A stretch of DNA of 64,000 nt from Sindora glabra (Eukaryota; Streptophyta; Magnoliopsida; Fabales; Fabaceae). Position 1 is the first letter of the stretch; each line of letters begins with the position of its first letter. The notes below the pieces were generated by a model. It ran no database searches, was not told the origin of the DNA, and worked only from the letters and a program-made list of their open reading frames with translations. Shown piece after piece: positions 51,301-63,279 of the stretch. Location: contig CM035232.1 in the NCBI GenBank assembly GCA_020226215.1, forward strand, positions 65,630,184 through 65,694,183, in the 5' to 3' direction. Position numbers and translations under genes: made by a program.

Positions 51301-54300
51301 GCCATGCTTTTGGAATTCCACTATATAAATAATTGCAAAATTATAAACTAAAAGTTAAAAAATTTTAGTCATAATCCTTATTTTCATAAAATTAATCAAT
51401 CTTACATATAAAGATCATATATATATGCTTATTTTCACTTTGCCAAAAATATTGTTCTTTTTTAGATCCTTCATTAATTGATTGAGCTTAATTTTGAATA
51501 CTTTGCAAATAATGTCTGGATGATCTTCAAGATTAAGGTTTATTTTTTAGATAAATCTAGAAATTTTAGCCTATTTCAAAATATTTATGAATGTTATGAA
51601 TAAATTAGGAAATCTTGCCCATATACATATTGCCATAGCATCTTGATAATTCTATATCATATATTATGCTTCACCTGTATAAGATGATGGAAAAATAATC
51701 TTTTTCCTTCTAGAAGATGAATCTGATATTCCATGCTTAGCAGCATTTTATAATGACTTGTACATATTAACATGTAATTTCTTCTGGTTATTACAAATAT
51801 ATCTTTGCCTTTGAGACTCTATCATGGTATATCCATCAACCAAAAATAAAATGATTGAAGCTTCAATTTGCCTATCTTGAATTCGATAAGCAAAAAATGT
51901 TCATATATTTATCAATTTTCTTTTTACAGATTTGGAGTAGTTTAAAGACTTCAAATCGATATCTTCTATACACCTATCTTCTTCATATGGAAACAACAAA
52001 GGATACTGCAATGGTAGATATGATAGATGCAACTTATTAATTCATTTCAAAGCATTAGATTTATTCTTAACAATAATATCTCTATAATCTATATGACCAA
52101 TATCACCAACCATGAGTGTAGCCACTTCTAAAATAGATGGGTAATTGCATCTTCTATCATCACTTTCTCTTTTCTTGATTATTATTAACTTAACAAAAGT
52201 AATTGAATCAAATTTAAACCAGTCTCTTATTGTCCTCCACCATTTTGCAAGGCAATTATTTTAATAAATCATTTCCCTAATCTTGTTAACAATATTGGAA
52301 TTGATTAACTCTTTACTCTTAATGATACAAAAAAATGCAATAAGCAATGGAACTTACCCAGAATTCTATTCAAAATTTCATTTTCAGTGTCATAAATGTA
52401 TAGTTGTGCAAATATAGGAAAATGTCCATTATCAAGCAATAAACTACCAATCATATGATAATTTTATCCATGCAACTTGTACACAAATGGTGCTTTACAA
52501 TCATTAATAGATTTTTGTACTTTTTCTCCTATAAAGGTGAATGCAAACATCATATTGGAGGCTTGAATATTTTCTTGAAAATTCTTGCTAATAACGTTAT
52601 CATCATATAACAGTTCTTTCAAAGTCAATAGTGAATCATTTAAATTTGGCAACTTAATTTTCCCTTGTTGACAACATAACCTAAATTTTGGATTTCTGCT
52701 TTGTTGATCCTTTTTTGTGCATTCTTCATGCAAAAAATATGGCAATGTTGACATTTATAGGTCGGGTCTTTAATGTCCCAATATTATGGAAAATAAAAAA
52801 AGAAATTAAAATAGTATACTAAATCAATAAATATATGCAAAACAACTATTTCTATTAAATAAGAGCTAATTACAAACAATAAATTTATAAATTACCTTAA
52901 TCTAAAACTCCTATCAAGTAATCATCTATAGAAAAATAAAAGGTATTAAAGGACATCTATATAAATCTTCAATTCATATAAACTAATAAAAAATTATTTT
53001 CTTATATCATGTATATATCAAGAAACACTTTAAATGAATAAAATTTAGAAATTATGTAAATCTTTCACCAATTGTAAATTTCACCATGTAAAAAAAGATA
53101 TTTGTGAATATCCAAAAAAAAAAAAATACCTTTTGCATTGTTGTGATAATCTTTTGTTATTATTGGATCATCATTTGCAATAAAGGAAAAATACTTAATA
53201 TATAAAATATTTAATTTTTTTAAATAAATATTTTTCAAAAATATATGAAGAATAAGTCTTTTATCTATAATTAATATATTTTTAAAACATACTTTCTTTA
53301 TTTCATTCATAATTTTTTGATCTCATCAAATGTTCATTTGAAGTAACATAACTCATATATAATAAAAAATCTATTGTATTTTATAAATATATGAAAAATA
53401 TAATTAGATTTATGAGGAATAGTATTTAAATAGTAACAAGCTATTTTTTATGCATTTTCATTATTGTAGAAGCTAAAAACCTACACACTTTTTATTTAAA
53501 GTGTGTGTGTGTGTATCCTATTAGTAAGAAGTGGTTGACAAGAAAAAAATGTCTAAAAAATATATTATATACATACTTTAATTACTATAAACATGCAATA
53601 TTTATAATGCAAATTTGTTCTTTTAAGGTATGACTACTACAAAAATTAAAAAAAAAAAAGATTATGTCCTTCAATAGAAATTAATTACTTAATAAAATAC
53701 TATGTGCATTTTCTTCGTAATCTTCTAGTGTTATCAAATGCTCATTTGAAATAACAAAACTTGTATTTGATAAAAAAATATTGTATATACTTATTTACTA
53801 TTTATTTACCATGTTTACTATAGATAATCATATAGTTAGAGTAAAAATTCTATTATATTATTTTTACTATTCTTCTTATTATTAATAGTGAAATCTAATT
53901 ATGTTTAGTCAAACTTATAGCAGTATATATTTACATTAAAGACTAAGTATATATCATATAATTGTATGAAATCGAAATTAGAACTATATATATTTATGTT
54001 AGAAACTAAATATATATCATATAAAATAGTATCCAATAGATATTTTCTATCTATAATTGGTAAAATGAAAAAAATATGATGTATAAGAAATTGGCTACCA
54101 TATATATTTAAATTAAAAACTAATGATATATCATATAAGAAAGTGCCATGTGTATAATTTTCTAGTAGTACTTAGTAAAATTAAAGAATATTTGTTCAAT
54201 ACATTATAATGTAAATTTTTTCACAAAAAATGATTTATTCAATCTGATTTGTAATATTCAACCTATAGAATAATTTTACCAAAAAGACAATGATAAAATT

Positions 54301-55047
54301 ACTTGAATTTACATCATTACTTTGTGAGTTGGTATTATCTTCATCATAATTAAAGTCTAATGATATTGCTAGATCATTTTCAAATCTTTTATACTTATGA
54401 CTATCAACTGATATTAAACAACTTTTTTAAGAGTCCTGTAGATTTGTTGGAGCTTTTTCACTTGAAAGAAAATTTTTAAGAACTTATAATTATTAAGCTA
54501 ATAAGATGTTCAATTATAGTTATGAAAAATAGTTTTTATAATTACTAATTGAGTTATCATAAACCCTTATGTGGTTGATTGTATGTCTTCTAGTGCTTAA
54601 TGGACAACTAATACATGTTTTCAAAATGCTTTACTTCATCAGATTATCATTAGTAGATTTTGTAGTTAAAGAATTTGGTGTGAACTAGGCAACAATAGTG
54701 CTATTATTTCCACTGTAAAGAGGTATACTATAAGAACTACCTACACTTGAAATTAATAAATCTAGATATCACATAAAAATTTATGAATAGAGATATAAGA
54801 GTAAACAGTAGCTATTACCATTTGTAATTTCTGACAACGAATTCCTCACATTGGTTGAACACTTATATTTCTTCACATTAGTTGCATAGCGATCAGTTGA
54901 AAATTCAATTAAAATAACATGTAAATAATATATATTTATTACATTAAACATCTGGTTTTCATTGCATCTTATTATTTTCATTAGCTTTTTTAATTCCATA
55001 CTTCTCCTTTCTAATCATTATTCTTCTTAATTTACTCTGCTTCATTT
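48371..55047 (-). pseudogene. Helitron RepHel (HUH replication initiator plus Pif1-like helicase), broken
   Basis: RepHel drives rolling-circle transposition. Read right to left. 55047-54830: basic N-terminal exon ending RNSLSEITNG. 54480-54310: acidic region with LDFNYDEDN. 52754-52380: FRLCCQQGKIKLPNLND, NMMFAFTFIGEKVQKSIND, FAQLYIYDTENEI. 52150-51440: SILEVATLMVGDIGH, YLPLQYPLLFPY, NYQDAMAICIWARFPNLFIT. An 85-bp intron (51405-51321) precedes EFQKHGLPHMH, the HUH motif with both histidines. 51247-51038: SPCMIDGKCLKYFPKK. 50995-50702: KYLFKYVNKGHDRV with both tyrosines (near 50890 and 50878). 49786-48371: helicase with a decayed Walker A (GYGHIGKT, 49726-49703), Walker B (LIIWDEA), and the end SFGMTINKSQ and FYVTISRI, stop at 48373-48371. 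In-frame stops show that it is dead. Confidence 0.88.
53501..53514. repeat. Short (GT)n microsatellite
   Basis: Seven GT units in AT-rich DNA between RepHel exon-like pieces. Confidence 0.85.
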
Positions 55048-55640
55048 CCTATTTGAAAATTCTATTCTAATCAATATTATCTACAATAATATAGTAATTA
55101 ATAATATGGACTTAAAATAAATGTCATTAAGAATCATTTCACCTTATATTCTTGAACTATTAATCTAATTATTTACTACATATGCATCTTTCTTTGAGGT
55201 TTTCAAACATTCATAAACCTATCTACTAGCTAAAAAAATTGAGAAACAAAAATCCCTACGTATTCAACTATTTCAATATCTTCAAGTCTTTTAAACCTAT
55301 ATAGTAAGGTTAATGTAAATTAGAAATAAGTAAATATAGGCAACTTATTAAAGTAATTCTCTTCGAGTAGAATAATTCACCTGTCCTATAATACTTACTA
55401 AATAATGAGTAAACTGTTAAGCATTAGGATACACAATCAATACAATAAATGCTACTTTATACTAACATAACTTTCAACACTTTTATCAACACAACATAAT
55501 ATCTATGCAAATGTTTGAAAAAGACAGTTATCTATAATTTTAAACTATTTTAGTAATTCAATAGTAATATAAAGACTTAACTCTTTTAATATCATTGTTT
55601 GTTTCAATTAATGGGTTAATTAATATATTACATAACTTCT
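55048..55640. other. No gene seen
   Basis: AT-rich sequence upstream of the RepHel N-terminal piece. It may contain the RepHel promoter, but no element was recognised. Confidence 0.4.
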
Positions 55641-55644
55641 TAAT

Positions 55645-56100
55645 GAAAACCAGTAGCTACTATGCATGCAATGCTTCAAAGAATTCAAATCAAAATCATC
55701 ATGTAGCACGCTTCAAGAAGTCAAATCAAAGATTTATCTATCCATTAATCAGTAATAATTTTCCTTGAAAGCTACATAATAACTTAAAACGGCATCCCTA
55801 CCTATATTGCACACTAGAAGAAATTTCAAGAATCTTTTTCTCTTTAATTCCATGTAGAGTTGTATAATAATTTAACTCCATAAGAATTTTCCAATGATGA
55901 TTTAATTGATAAACAAAGCATAGGTTCATTTTATGATTGTATAAATATTCAATTAATTCTTTTTAATTATGCTTCATTAATATCACAAATTGTTCAACTA
56001 GTGCAAAAAGTTACAGACATTTTAAAAATGTCACTGGTTTCATTAGAATTCATGAGAAGTTTAAAAAATATGCTAAAAAATAATTTGCACTTCTTTTTTT
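55645..56100. repeat. Long direct repeat, left copy
   Basis: Matches 60228-60840 in the same orientation. Shared words include TATGCATGCAAT, AAAATCATCAT, GCATCCCTACCTA, GAATTTTCCAATGATGATTT and GAATTCATGAGAAGTTTA. This copy lacks about 200 bases present in the right copy at about 60546-60745. Confidence 0.75.
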
Positions 56101-56689
56101 GTTTTTGAAATTGAAACATTAGTTGACATTATGTTTCTAAATGAGTCACAATTATGTAATCATCCAATTAGTTACTCTAATATAACAATTAATGTTTATT
56201 CTATAAGGTTACTATCATATGGCATATTTCTTCATTGCCAAATAATAATTTTTAACAATATATTCAATCTAAATAATATAAACCATCTTTTAAGCATTCA
56301 TAGTTCAAGTATAGGAAATTTACTATTCTAAGAAATTTGACTTTTGTCATAAAAATAATCTAATAAACTCAATTATTTCTATTTATTCAATGATAATAAA
56401 AAAATAGATAAAATATGATACAGATTGAACATATTGACTAAATTGAAATTTACTAATTGATAAAATAGTCAGAACATAATTTCAATTCAAATAAAACATA
56501 AGGTGCCATTTTATTTTTCTAATTTGCTAGAAAATTTCATCAACTATTCTAAATATAAGCTCTTTTACTCTCAAGATGGTCTTGACCAAAACTAAAAAAA
56601 CTTACACAATGAAAACACTTAAGATAAATAAAAATAGTACATCACTTCAGATAGAATCATACTATAACAAAAGATGATTAATTTAACAC

Positions 56690-57820
56690 ATCTAGATTGC
56701 AATCAAGCTCTCAACAAAATCCATGAGGTCGATGAACTAAAAATGAAATTGATTATTTGTAGTGCTGATGACAAACTCATTGCTCTTTTCAAGAAGTTCA
56801 TGCTTAAATATAATACTTGTCATAGTGTAACCTCCATTGGAATTAGCTATTTTCAAATCTTTACAGAATAAAAAATGATCATCCAGAATCAAATAAGGAG
56901 AATCAATTGATAAGAATACTTTAATTTAGTTAAAAAGAACCTAACCTTTGTTTCTAGTAATTTATGAGTCATAAATATAGATATTTGCAATAAAGTTTCC
57001 ATCATTTAAATCTTTAAAACATGAAATTGTAGCAAGATGATCTTTGTAATTATGCAAAGTAGTTTTTGCCTCTTCTCTAATGAATGGAACACCTATCTCA
57101 GCAATAACATTTGAAGAAACATCATAGTATATAATGAATAAAGGAATAAACTTCGTAATCAAATTCAAACTACTAAACTAATATCAGATATCATTCATAT
57201 GCAAGCTTTTCTTGTTAATTTCAATAGATTTAAGATTATGCAAGAATATTTGATTTAATAACAATCCACTTATGGAGTAGATAGAAAGGTACTAAATATT
57301 GTTTCACAAATCAATCTTATGAAAAATTGATACTTCATACTGTATAATATTTTTTTCAACAAATCCAAAAATAAATCTTGGAAATATTGTTTTATCTTTA
57401 ATATCAGTTAAATCCTAAAGCTTCCTAGTTGTTGGATTTCATAAATAAAGCACATGTTCTAACTTATGATTTGACCAAGCCTTTATAAGAAGAATGCCAT
57501 CACAATATCCAATAATATAACTACAAATACTTTTAGTTTTCAAATTTGAGCATGGAACAGATTCTAGAAATGGTAAATCAAATGGCAAAACCTTTAAAGA
57601 GTGTATGGTAATTAGTTTAACATGATGAATTAACATTTTCTTGTGTTTGGTTAAGGACATAAGAATATATGCTTTAACAAAACTTGGCTTTTATATCAAC
57701 AACAACTAACTTTTGCATACACATTTGCAACTAATGAGGTATTTATTAGCAAATGAAGGAAAATATGCCTTAGTAAGTCATAATTTGAAAAAAATAACAT
57801 CTAATCTATTAATCATATTC
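56690..57820 (-). pseudogene. F-box protein with F-box-associated domain, broken
   Basis: F-box proteins choose substrates for SCF ubiquitin ligases. Read right to left: the end of the F-box motif CKCVCKS (stop where Trp is expected) with PSFVKAY (about 57735-57660); then LKVLPFDLPFLESVPCSN, IGYCDGILLIKAWSNHKLEH and VLYL followed by a stop and NPTTRKL (the usual LWNPTTRK), to about 57400. Next come FPRFIFGFVE and YEVSIF, then AEIGVPFIREEAK, LHNYKDHLATISCFKDLN (57110-56990). A C-terminal FVESL (near 56710) recalls the YVESLV end of this family. Stops (at Trp codons and elsewhere) and a gap of about 90 bases show that it is dead. It lies between two long direct repeats and within the Helitron-like region, on the same strand as RepHel. 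Confidence 0.75.
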
Positions 57821-57862
57821 ATTTTTGTACATAAAAATGATTCTATGTTTAAGAAAATTTTG

Positions 57863-57886
57863 ATATATATATATATATATATATAT
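57863..57886. repeat. (AT)n microsatellite
   Basis: Twelve AT units just upstream of the F-box pseudogene. Confidence 0.95.
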
Positions 57887-57889
57887 GAA

Positions 57890-60220
57890 TAACTTTAATT
57901 GAAGCTATTTTTATGTAATAATACAACCTATAGTCAAGTGTTATTGTTACTTTCATGGATCTACCTAATAGATAACATGATGGTAAAAGAAAGAACCTTG
58001 AACTATATGCAAGTATGATAAAAGTGTGGAACATTAGCCAATCTCTTGATAATAACTCTTTATTTTCTAGGTTTTGTTTTGGTAAGATGTTGCATATTGT
58101 GCCATAAAGCTACTATATACTAAAGATATGAGGAGTGCAACTTTTTGCATTTTGTATCTCCTATCTTCTATTTTTGACCAAAGATGTAGCAAGTGCTATC
58201 GTGTGTGCTGGCTTTAAGGAATATAAACTTCCTTAGTGTTTTATTTGCAAGCATATGTGGATTTATACAATACTCCTTAAAATTTTTTTATTAATAGCAT
58301 TAGGAATATATAAGTTAGAAATGAATTTAATCTATGTTGCAGAAAAAAACTTATTAAACAACATATTTCATTAATAGCCACATAATAATAGTTCAAGCAT
58401 GAATAGTATAGTTCAATGAAAGTTGTTATTGTATTTAATCTAATTGAATTTAATCCTTTTCATCTTAGTTGACCCTTTAAAAACCTAGTTTTCCATAAAT
58501 AAGCTTTTTGAAACACAAAACTATCCTATTGCTCATCTCAAGATAATACATGCATTATCAAACATTAATCTAAATGTATTGATCCTCTTTCTATATTTAA
58601 CCATGCATGCCATGAATCGACTGCATAAGCTACCTTCTCATTTATTATCAAACTATGTGAGGAATAACAAAATAAGCCTCTGATCTTAAACTACATGTTT
58701 TATTAATAGCCATAGAATAAAAGTCCAAGCATGCAAAGACTAATCCAATATATTAGTTTTTGTATCATTCCCACTAACTTTTGTTTTCTTCAAAAAAATT
58801 TTATCTATCCTTTAATGCAACATTATCATTAAAGAACAAAATATGAATGCAATCGGTTACCTACATATGCTATGGAAACTATTCTCGAGACTTACTAACT
58901 ATAAAGACAACTGCAATTCCAATCTTTTTATGCTTTGGACAATTAATAAAAGCAAGCTAATATGCAGATGTTTTGTTTGCATTCATTATAGAATTATTTT
59001 AGTTATCAAAGCCAATAGGAAATATCTTAGTTTTAAATTAATAAAACTTTTTCATAAAAGCCTTAATTACATTAACTACATCGCTTTAAGCTTTCTTGGT
59101 ATGTATTGAGCAACTATCAAAGCAAGTTGATAAGCTTTTCATGAGTTATTTTATTTGCATTCCTACCAAAGCAGGGGGAAATATGTTTATCAGTAGCATT
59201 GTCTTATATTTTGACAATTACTAAGGCAATATATAGGTGAATCACTTCTAAATTAGTTAAAACTTAATTTAATAGGCTTTACAGTGCATAATTCCAAAGC
59301 ATCTAAAAACACTAACTAAAAGTTTCCTAAAAAAACTTCCATTACTATTGAAGCTATCTAAGACAAATTATAACGAGTTTCTTTTTCTTGAATTCATTAG
59401 CTCATTTTAAGAACTATCGCACAGGGAATTAAATATTTTTAGCATAATTACTTCAAATTAAATTACGAAAATAATCTTTTGCATAATGCTAAAAAATGCT
59501 GCATGTTTTCTATTTTTAGTCTTCATTGGATATTAATTAAAAAGGTCAAATACCACTAGCTCTTCTTAGTAGTTACCAAAGCTAGCTAAGAGAAGCTTAC
59601 ACACTTGAATCAATTAGGTGCATTTATTAGTTAATTGGTTGGTATATAATCTTTCTAGTCTAATAGAATATGTTCAAAGCTAGTTGAAATTTTATAATCT
59701 TGATTTAATCAAATTTAAATTACATTTTCTTTGATAATTTAATTCCCATGCATTTTGCCTGTTTAAGATTACTAGTCTTTTATTAGTCCTTGTATACTAG
59801 TGATATAAACAAGCAAATATATTTTTACTTATTCCTAAAGCAAGCTAAGATAGTTCATCATAGTTATATTGGTTCCATTAATCCTTCAAGTTGTTTTCTT
59901 CAAATACACTAATTGTGTATTTAAATAGGTTATAACTTTCCAACCATTTAATCCTATGAAATTATATTTAAATTTAAAAAATAAAACTAAGCAATTTGAA
60001 TTTATATCAATGAACAATAACACATGCCAATTTGGATATTGTTTCAATTAAGTGGTATGCAGTTAGTATGCACGCAATGTTTAGGAAAAAAGTCAATAGA
60101 GATTCATCATGCAGCATGCTTTGGGATTATACGAATAGAAATGCTAAATTTTCAATTTTTAACTAATAAAAAAGTAGTAGTTAAATGGTATCTTGTAGAC
60201 AAAACATATACTAGCTTTGA
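57890..60220. other. Unassigned DNA between the F-box pseudogene and the right direct repeat
   Basis: No protein recognised. Two related stretches of about 60 bases at 58360-58430 and 58690-58760 share TTTCATTAATAGCCA / TTTTATTAATAGCCA and CAAGCATG. The longest open stretch on the plus strand (58843-59109) has no family resemblance that I can see. Confidence 0.4.
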
Positions 60221-60227
60221 TAATTGC

Positions 60228-60840
60228 AAAACTAGTAACTGTTATGCATGCAATACCTTAAAGAAGTTAAATTAAAATCATCATATAGCATGCTTCAAGA
60301 GTATGCTTTCAAAAGTTAAATTAAAGATTCATTTATCCATTAATTAATAAAAATTTTCTTTGAATGATGTGCAATAACTTAAAGCAGCATCCCTACCTAC
60401 ATTACACACAAGAAGAAATTTTAAGCTTTTTTTTTTAATTCCATATAAAGTTATATAATAGTTTAACTCCTTAAGAATTTTCCAATGATGATTTAATTTA
60501 TAAAAAAAGCATAGGCTCATTTTATAATATGATTGAATATTTAAAAATAAAAATCTTTCTTCAGTTGGTTAAGTTAGAAGATTAGAAGGTCCATTCATGT
60601 CTCTTAGCTTTCTTCCATTTTTTTTTATAGATTCAACTAATGCAGATTTCTTATAGAAAAAATAAAGCTCTCTTACTAGATTTAACAAGTGCAGTTATTA
60701 ACCTATTTACTACACTTATTCTCCAAGCTATCTTATGATGTAGAAAGCTACAAACATTTTGAGAGTGTTGTTGGTTTTATTGGAATTCATGAGAAGTTTA
60801 TAAAATATGCTAAAAAATAGTTTGCACTTTTGTTTCTGAT
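60228..60840. repeat. Long direct repeat, right copy
   Basis: Second copy of the repeat at 55645-56100. A further short, weaker match precedes it at about 60060-60115 (GCATGCTTTGGGATTA after an ATTCATCATGCA stretch). The two copies bracket about 4.1 kb that holds the F-box pseudogene. Confidence 0.75.
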
Positions 60841-61720
60841 AACCTTGATTTTGTTTGTTAGAAAGATTTTTTTACATGTAAGGTAAGTTCTAGAAGCCAT
60901 AATTTTTTTGCATAAAGCTATCATCATCAACTTAAATTCAACCATAGTCTTTTAACCACCACTTCATGTGGATTACTAAAACCAAGTTCTGATCCTTCAT
61001 GATAAAGAGTGTTTCTTGCCAATCTAAAACTATAAACACAAACTTAACATATAAAAATAGCTTCTGAAAAACATATATAGATATATATGTTATACTTCAT
61101 TAGTATCAAGTTGATAAATAGTGTAGTTAAATAGTTAAAGTATTAAAAAATTTTCAAGTTGCTCAGATTCTAATCTATTTTTAGCATTTAAAAGAAAAAA
61201 AAATCTATGATAGATAATAAAATTTAAATTGAACCATCACTTTCTGATAAAAATAGTACAAAGATACCTATAATGATATAAACATGATATTATATTTTAG
61301 TTTCTTTATCTCTGTTTCAAGAAATTAAATATTGATATAATACTATTAAATTTTGAAGTTTAATGCAATCAAATTATGGTTAAGAGCAAATAAGTGTAAT
61401 ATATTCATTAGGTTACTCAATTCATATTAACTATATATGTTTTTCATATTGTAATTGTTAAGACTTGAAAAAAAGTTAAATTATGCTATTCCATCCTAAT
61501 AACAAAGAAATACTAATATAAATTATGCCTAAGGGAAATTAGATGAAAACTAGTAATAATATTAAAGGTAATGATATGTCTTAATAATTTATAGCATTCT
61601 AATATAAATTAGCTACTACGATACATATTCTTATAAAAAGAAATAGAACCACTCTAAAATAAGAAATGAAACATGATTCGAAACATAGAAATTGAAATCT
61701 AACAACCAAACATTTTCTTC
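60841..61720. other. AT-rich DNA, no gene seen
   Basis: Lies between the right direct repeat and the RPA-like pseudogene tail. No reading frame or repeat was recognised. Confidence 0.4.
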
Positions 61721-61726
61721 ATCTAA

Positions 61727-63180
61727 CTTTTATTCATCCAAATTTTCCTGCTTCACAACTTTCTTCAGCTTATTGATAGAATATTCAACTGATGAATTAG
61801 CAACACTGACATCAACTTCCTTATCTATCATATGTTTTGCAGGAGTAAATTTAAGCGTTATATTCTAGCTAGAAAGGTCCTCACAAGCTCTAGATGATGA
61901 TAACTATAAAACATATATTTTTTTTAAAACTTCAATATTATATAGAATAAGAAATAAAATTTCTCAACAATACAATTAAAATCATTAAAACTAATAACCT
62001 TTGAATTCTATTAATTAGTATCATTATTTTTGAGAAACTGTAACGCAGCATCATCATTGACATGACTTAGTCTATAGTACTTATAAAAACATTAATAATA
62101 TGAACAATAGTATAAACTCTATTAGTTTATGATAAATTTGATATCTTTAATTGAATGTTGAAGATAAAATTCCAACCAATCAATTTATCCAATTTTGCAG
62201 GATGTCGATTCTCATCACTAGGCTAGAAGAAAATTTTAAACATTCAATACTAACAAAATTGCTTCTTTTAATATTACATAAATAAAATTATCATCTTATC
62301 TCTTAGATCTAAAGATTTCACACTAATTACTTTATAAGCTTCTTAGTTAAATAGAAGAAATGAAGCAAAATCCATATCATCAATTACCTTTAATTGAAGC
62401 TTGTACCTATTTGTGGAGCAAATTACTAAAACTACTAATATAATAAAAGTTTAACAAAAAAATGTTAACATTAGTAACATACCTCAAAATGACATTTCTT
62501 GTTATTTCCTCACATTTATCATAAGAAAAAAATCTAACTATATAAAGATTAACCCTTTTTGAACATCTCTTACAATTATTGTAGAACCATCTCCAATTAT
62601 CATTAATAGCTAGTACAATTGGCAAGACAACACAAAAACATGGTTGAAAAAAATTGCACAAATTAAAAAATAAATTAAATAATTTGTTTTACAAAAAGTG
62701 TGAAACAAAATAATACCAATGTAATAGTTTGTAATTCATCAAAAGTTATCCTATCAAGTAAGTGTAGCTAATTTTCCTCTAAAAAATATGTAGATTGAAT
62801 AGATACTTGACTAAAGGGACATATAAATGAAATAACAGTTTCACCAAACCTACAAAAAATAAAAAATTTAACTTTAAAAAAAATTGAACAAAAATTAAAG
62901 TTATATGATCAAGTTACTTTTCTTTGAAAGTGGTTATTTTTAGCACATCTAGATCTAACATCATTCTTATCCCATAAAAATAATTTGAGACAGTCATAAA
63001 ACCTTTAAAATCTTTTAATTTGGCAAATTGAAGAATAATGAAAAAAGCAACATTCCTAGATTCTACCATATGTTTCTCAAGTTCGATAGGAAAATTATCC
63101 CACAAAGTGCATGTAAGAATATTGTTACTAAAAACAAACAAAAAATAAAGATCGATAGGATATATTACTAAAAAATATGA

Positions 63181-63279
<99 letters not shown>

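Noticed and set aside
57849..58034. Small open frame with an Ile/Tyr run
   Set aside because: It runs through the 57863-57886 (AT)n repeat and has no family match.
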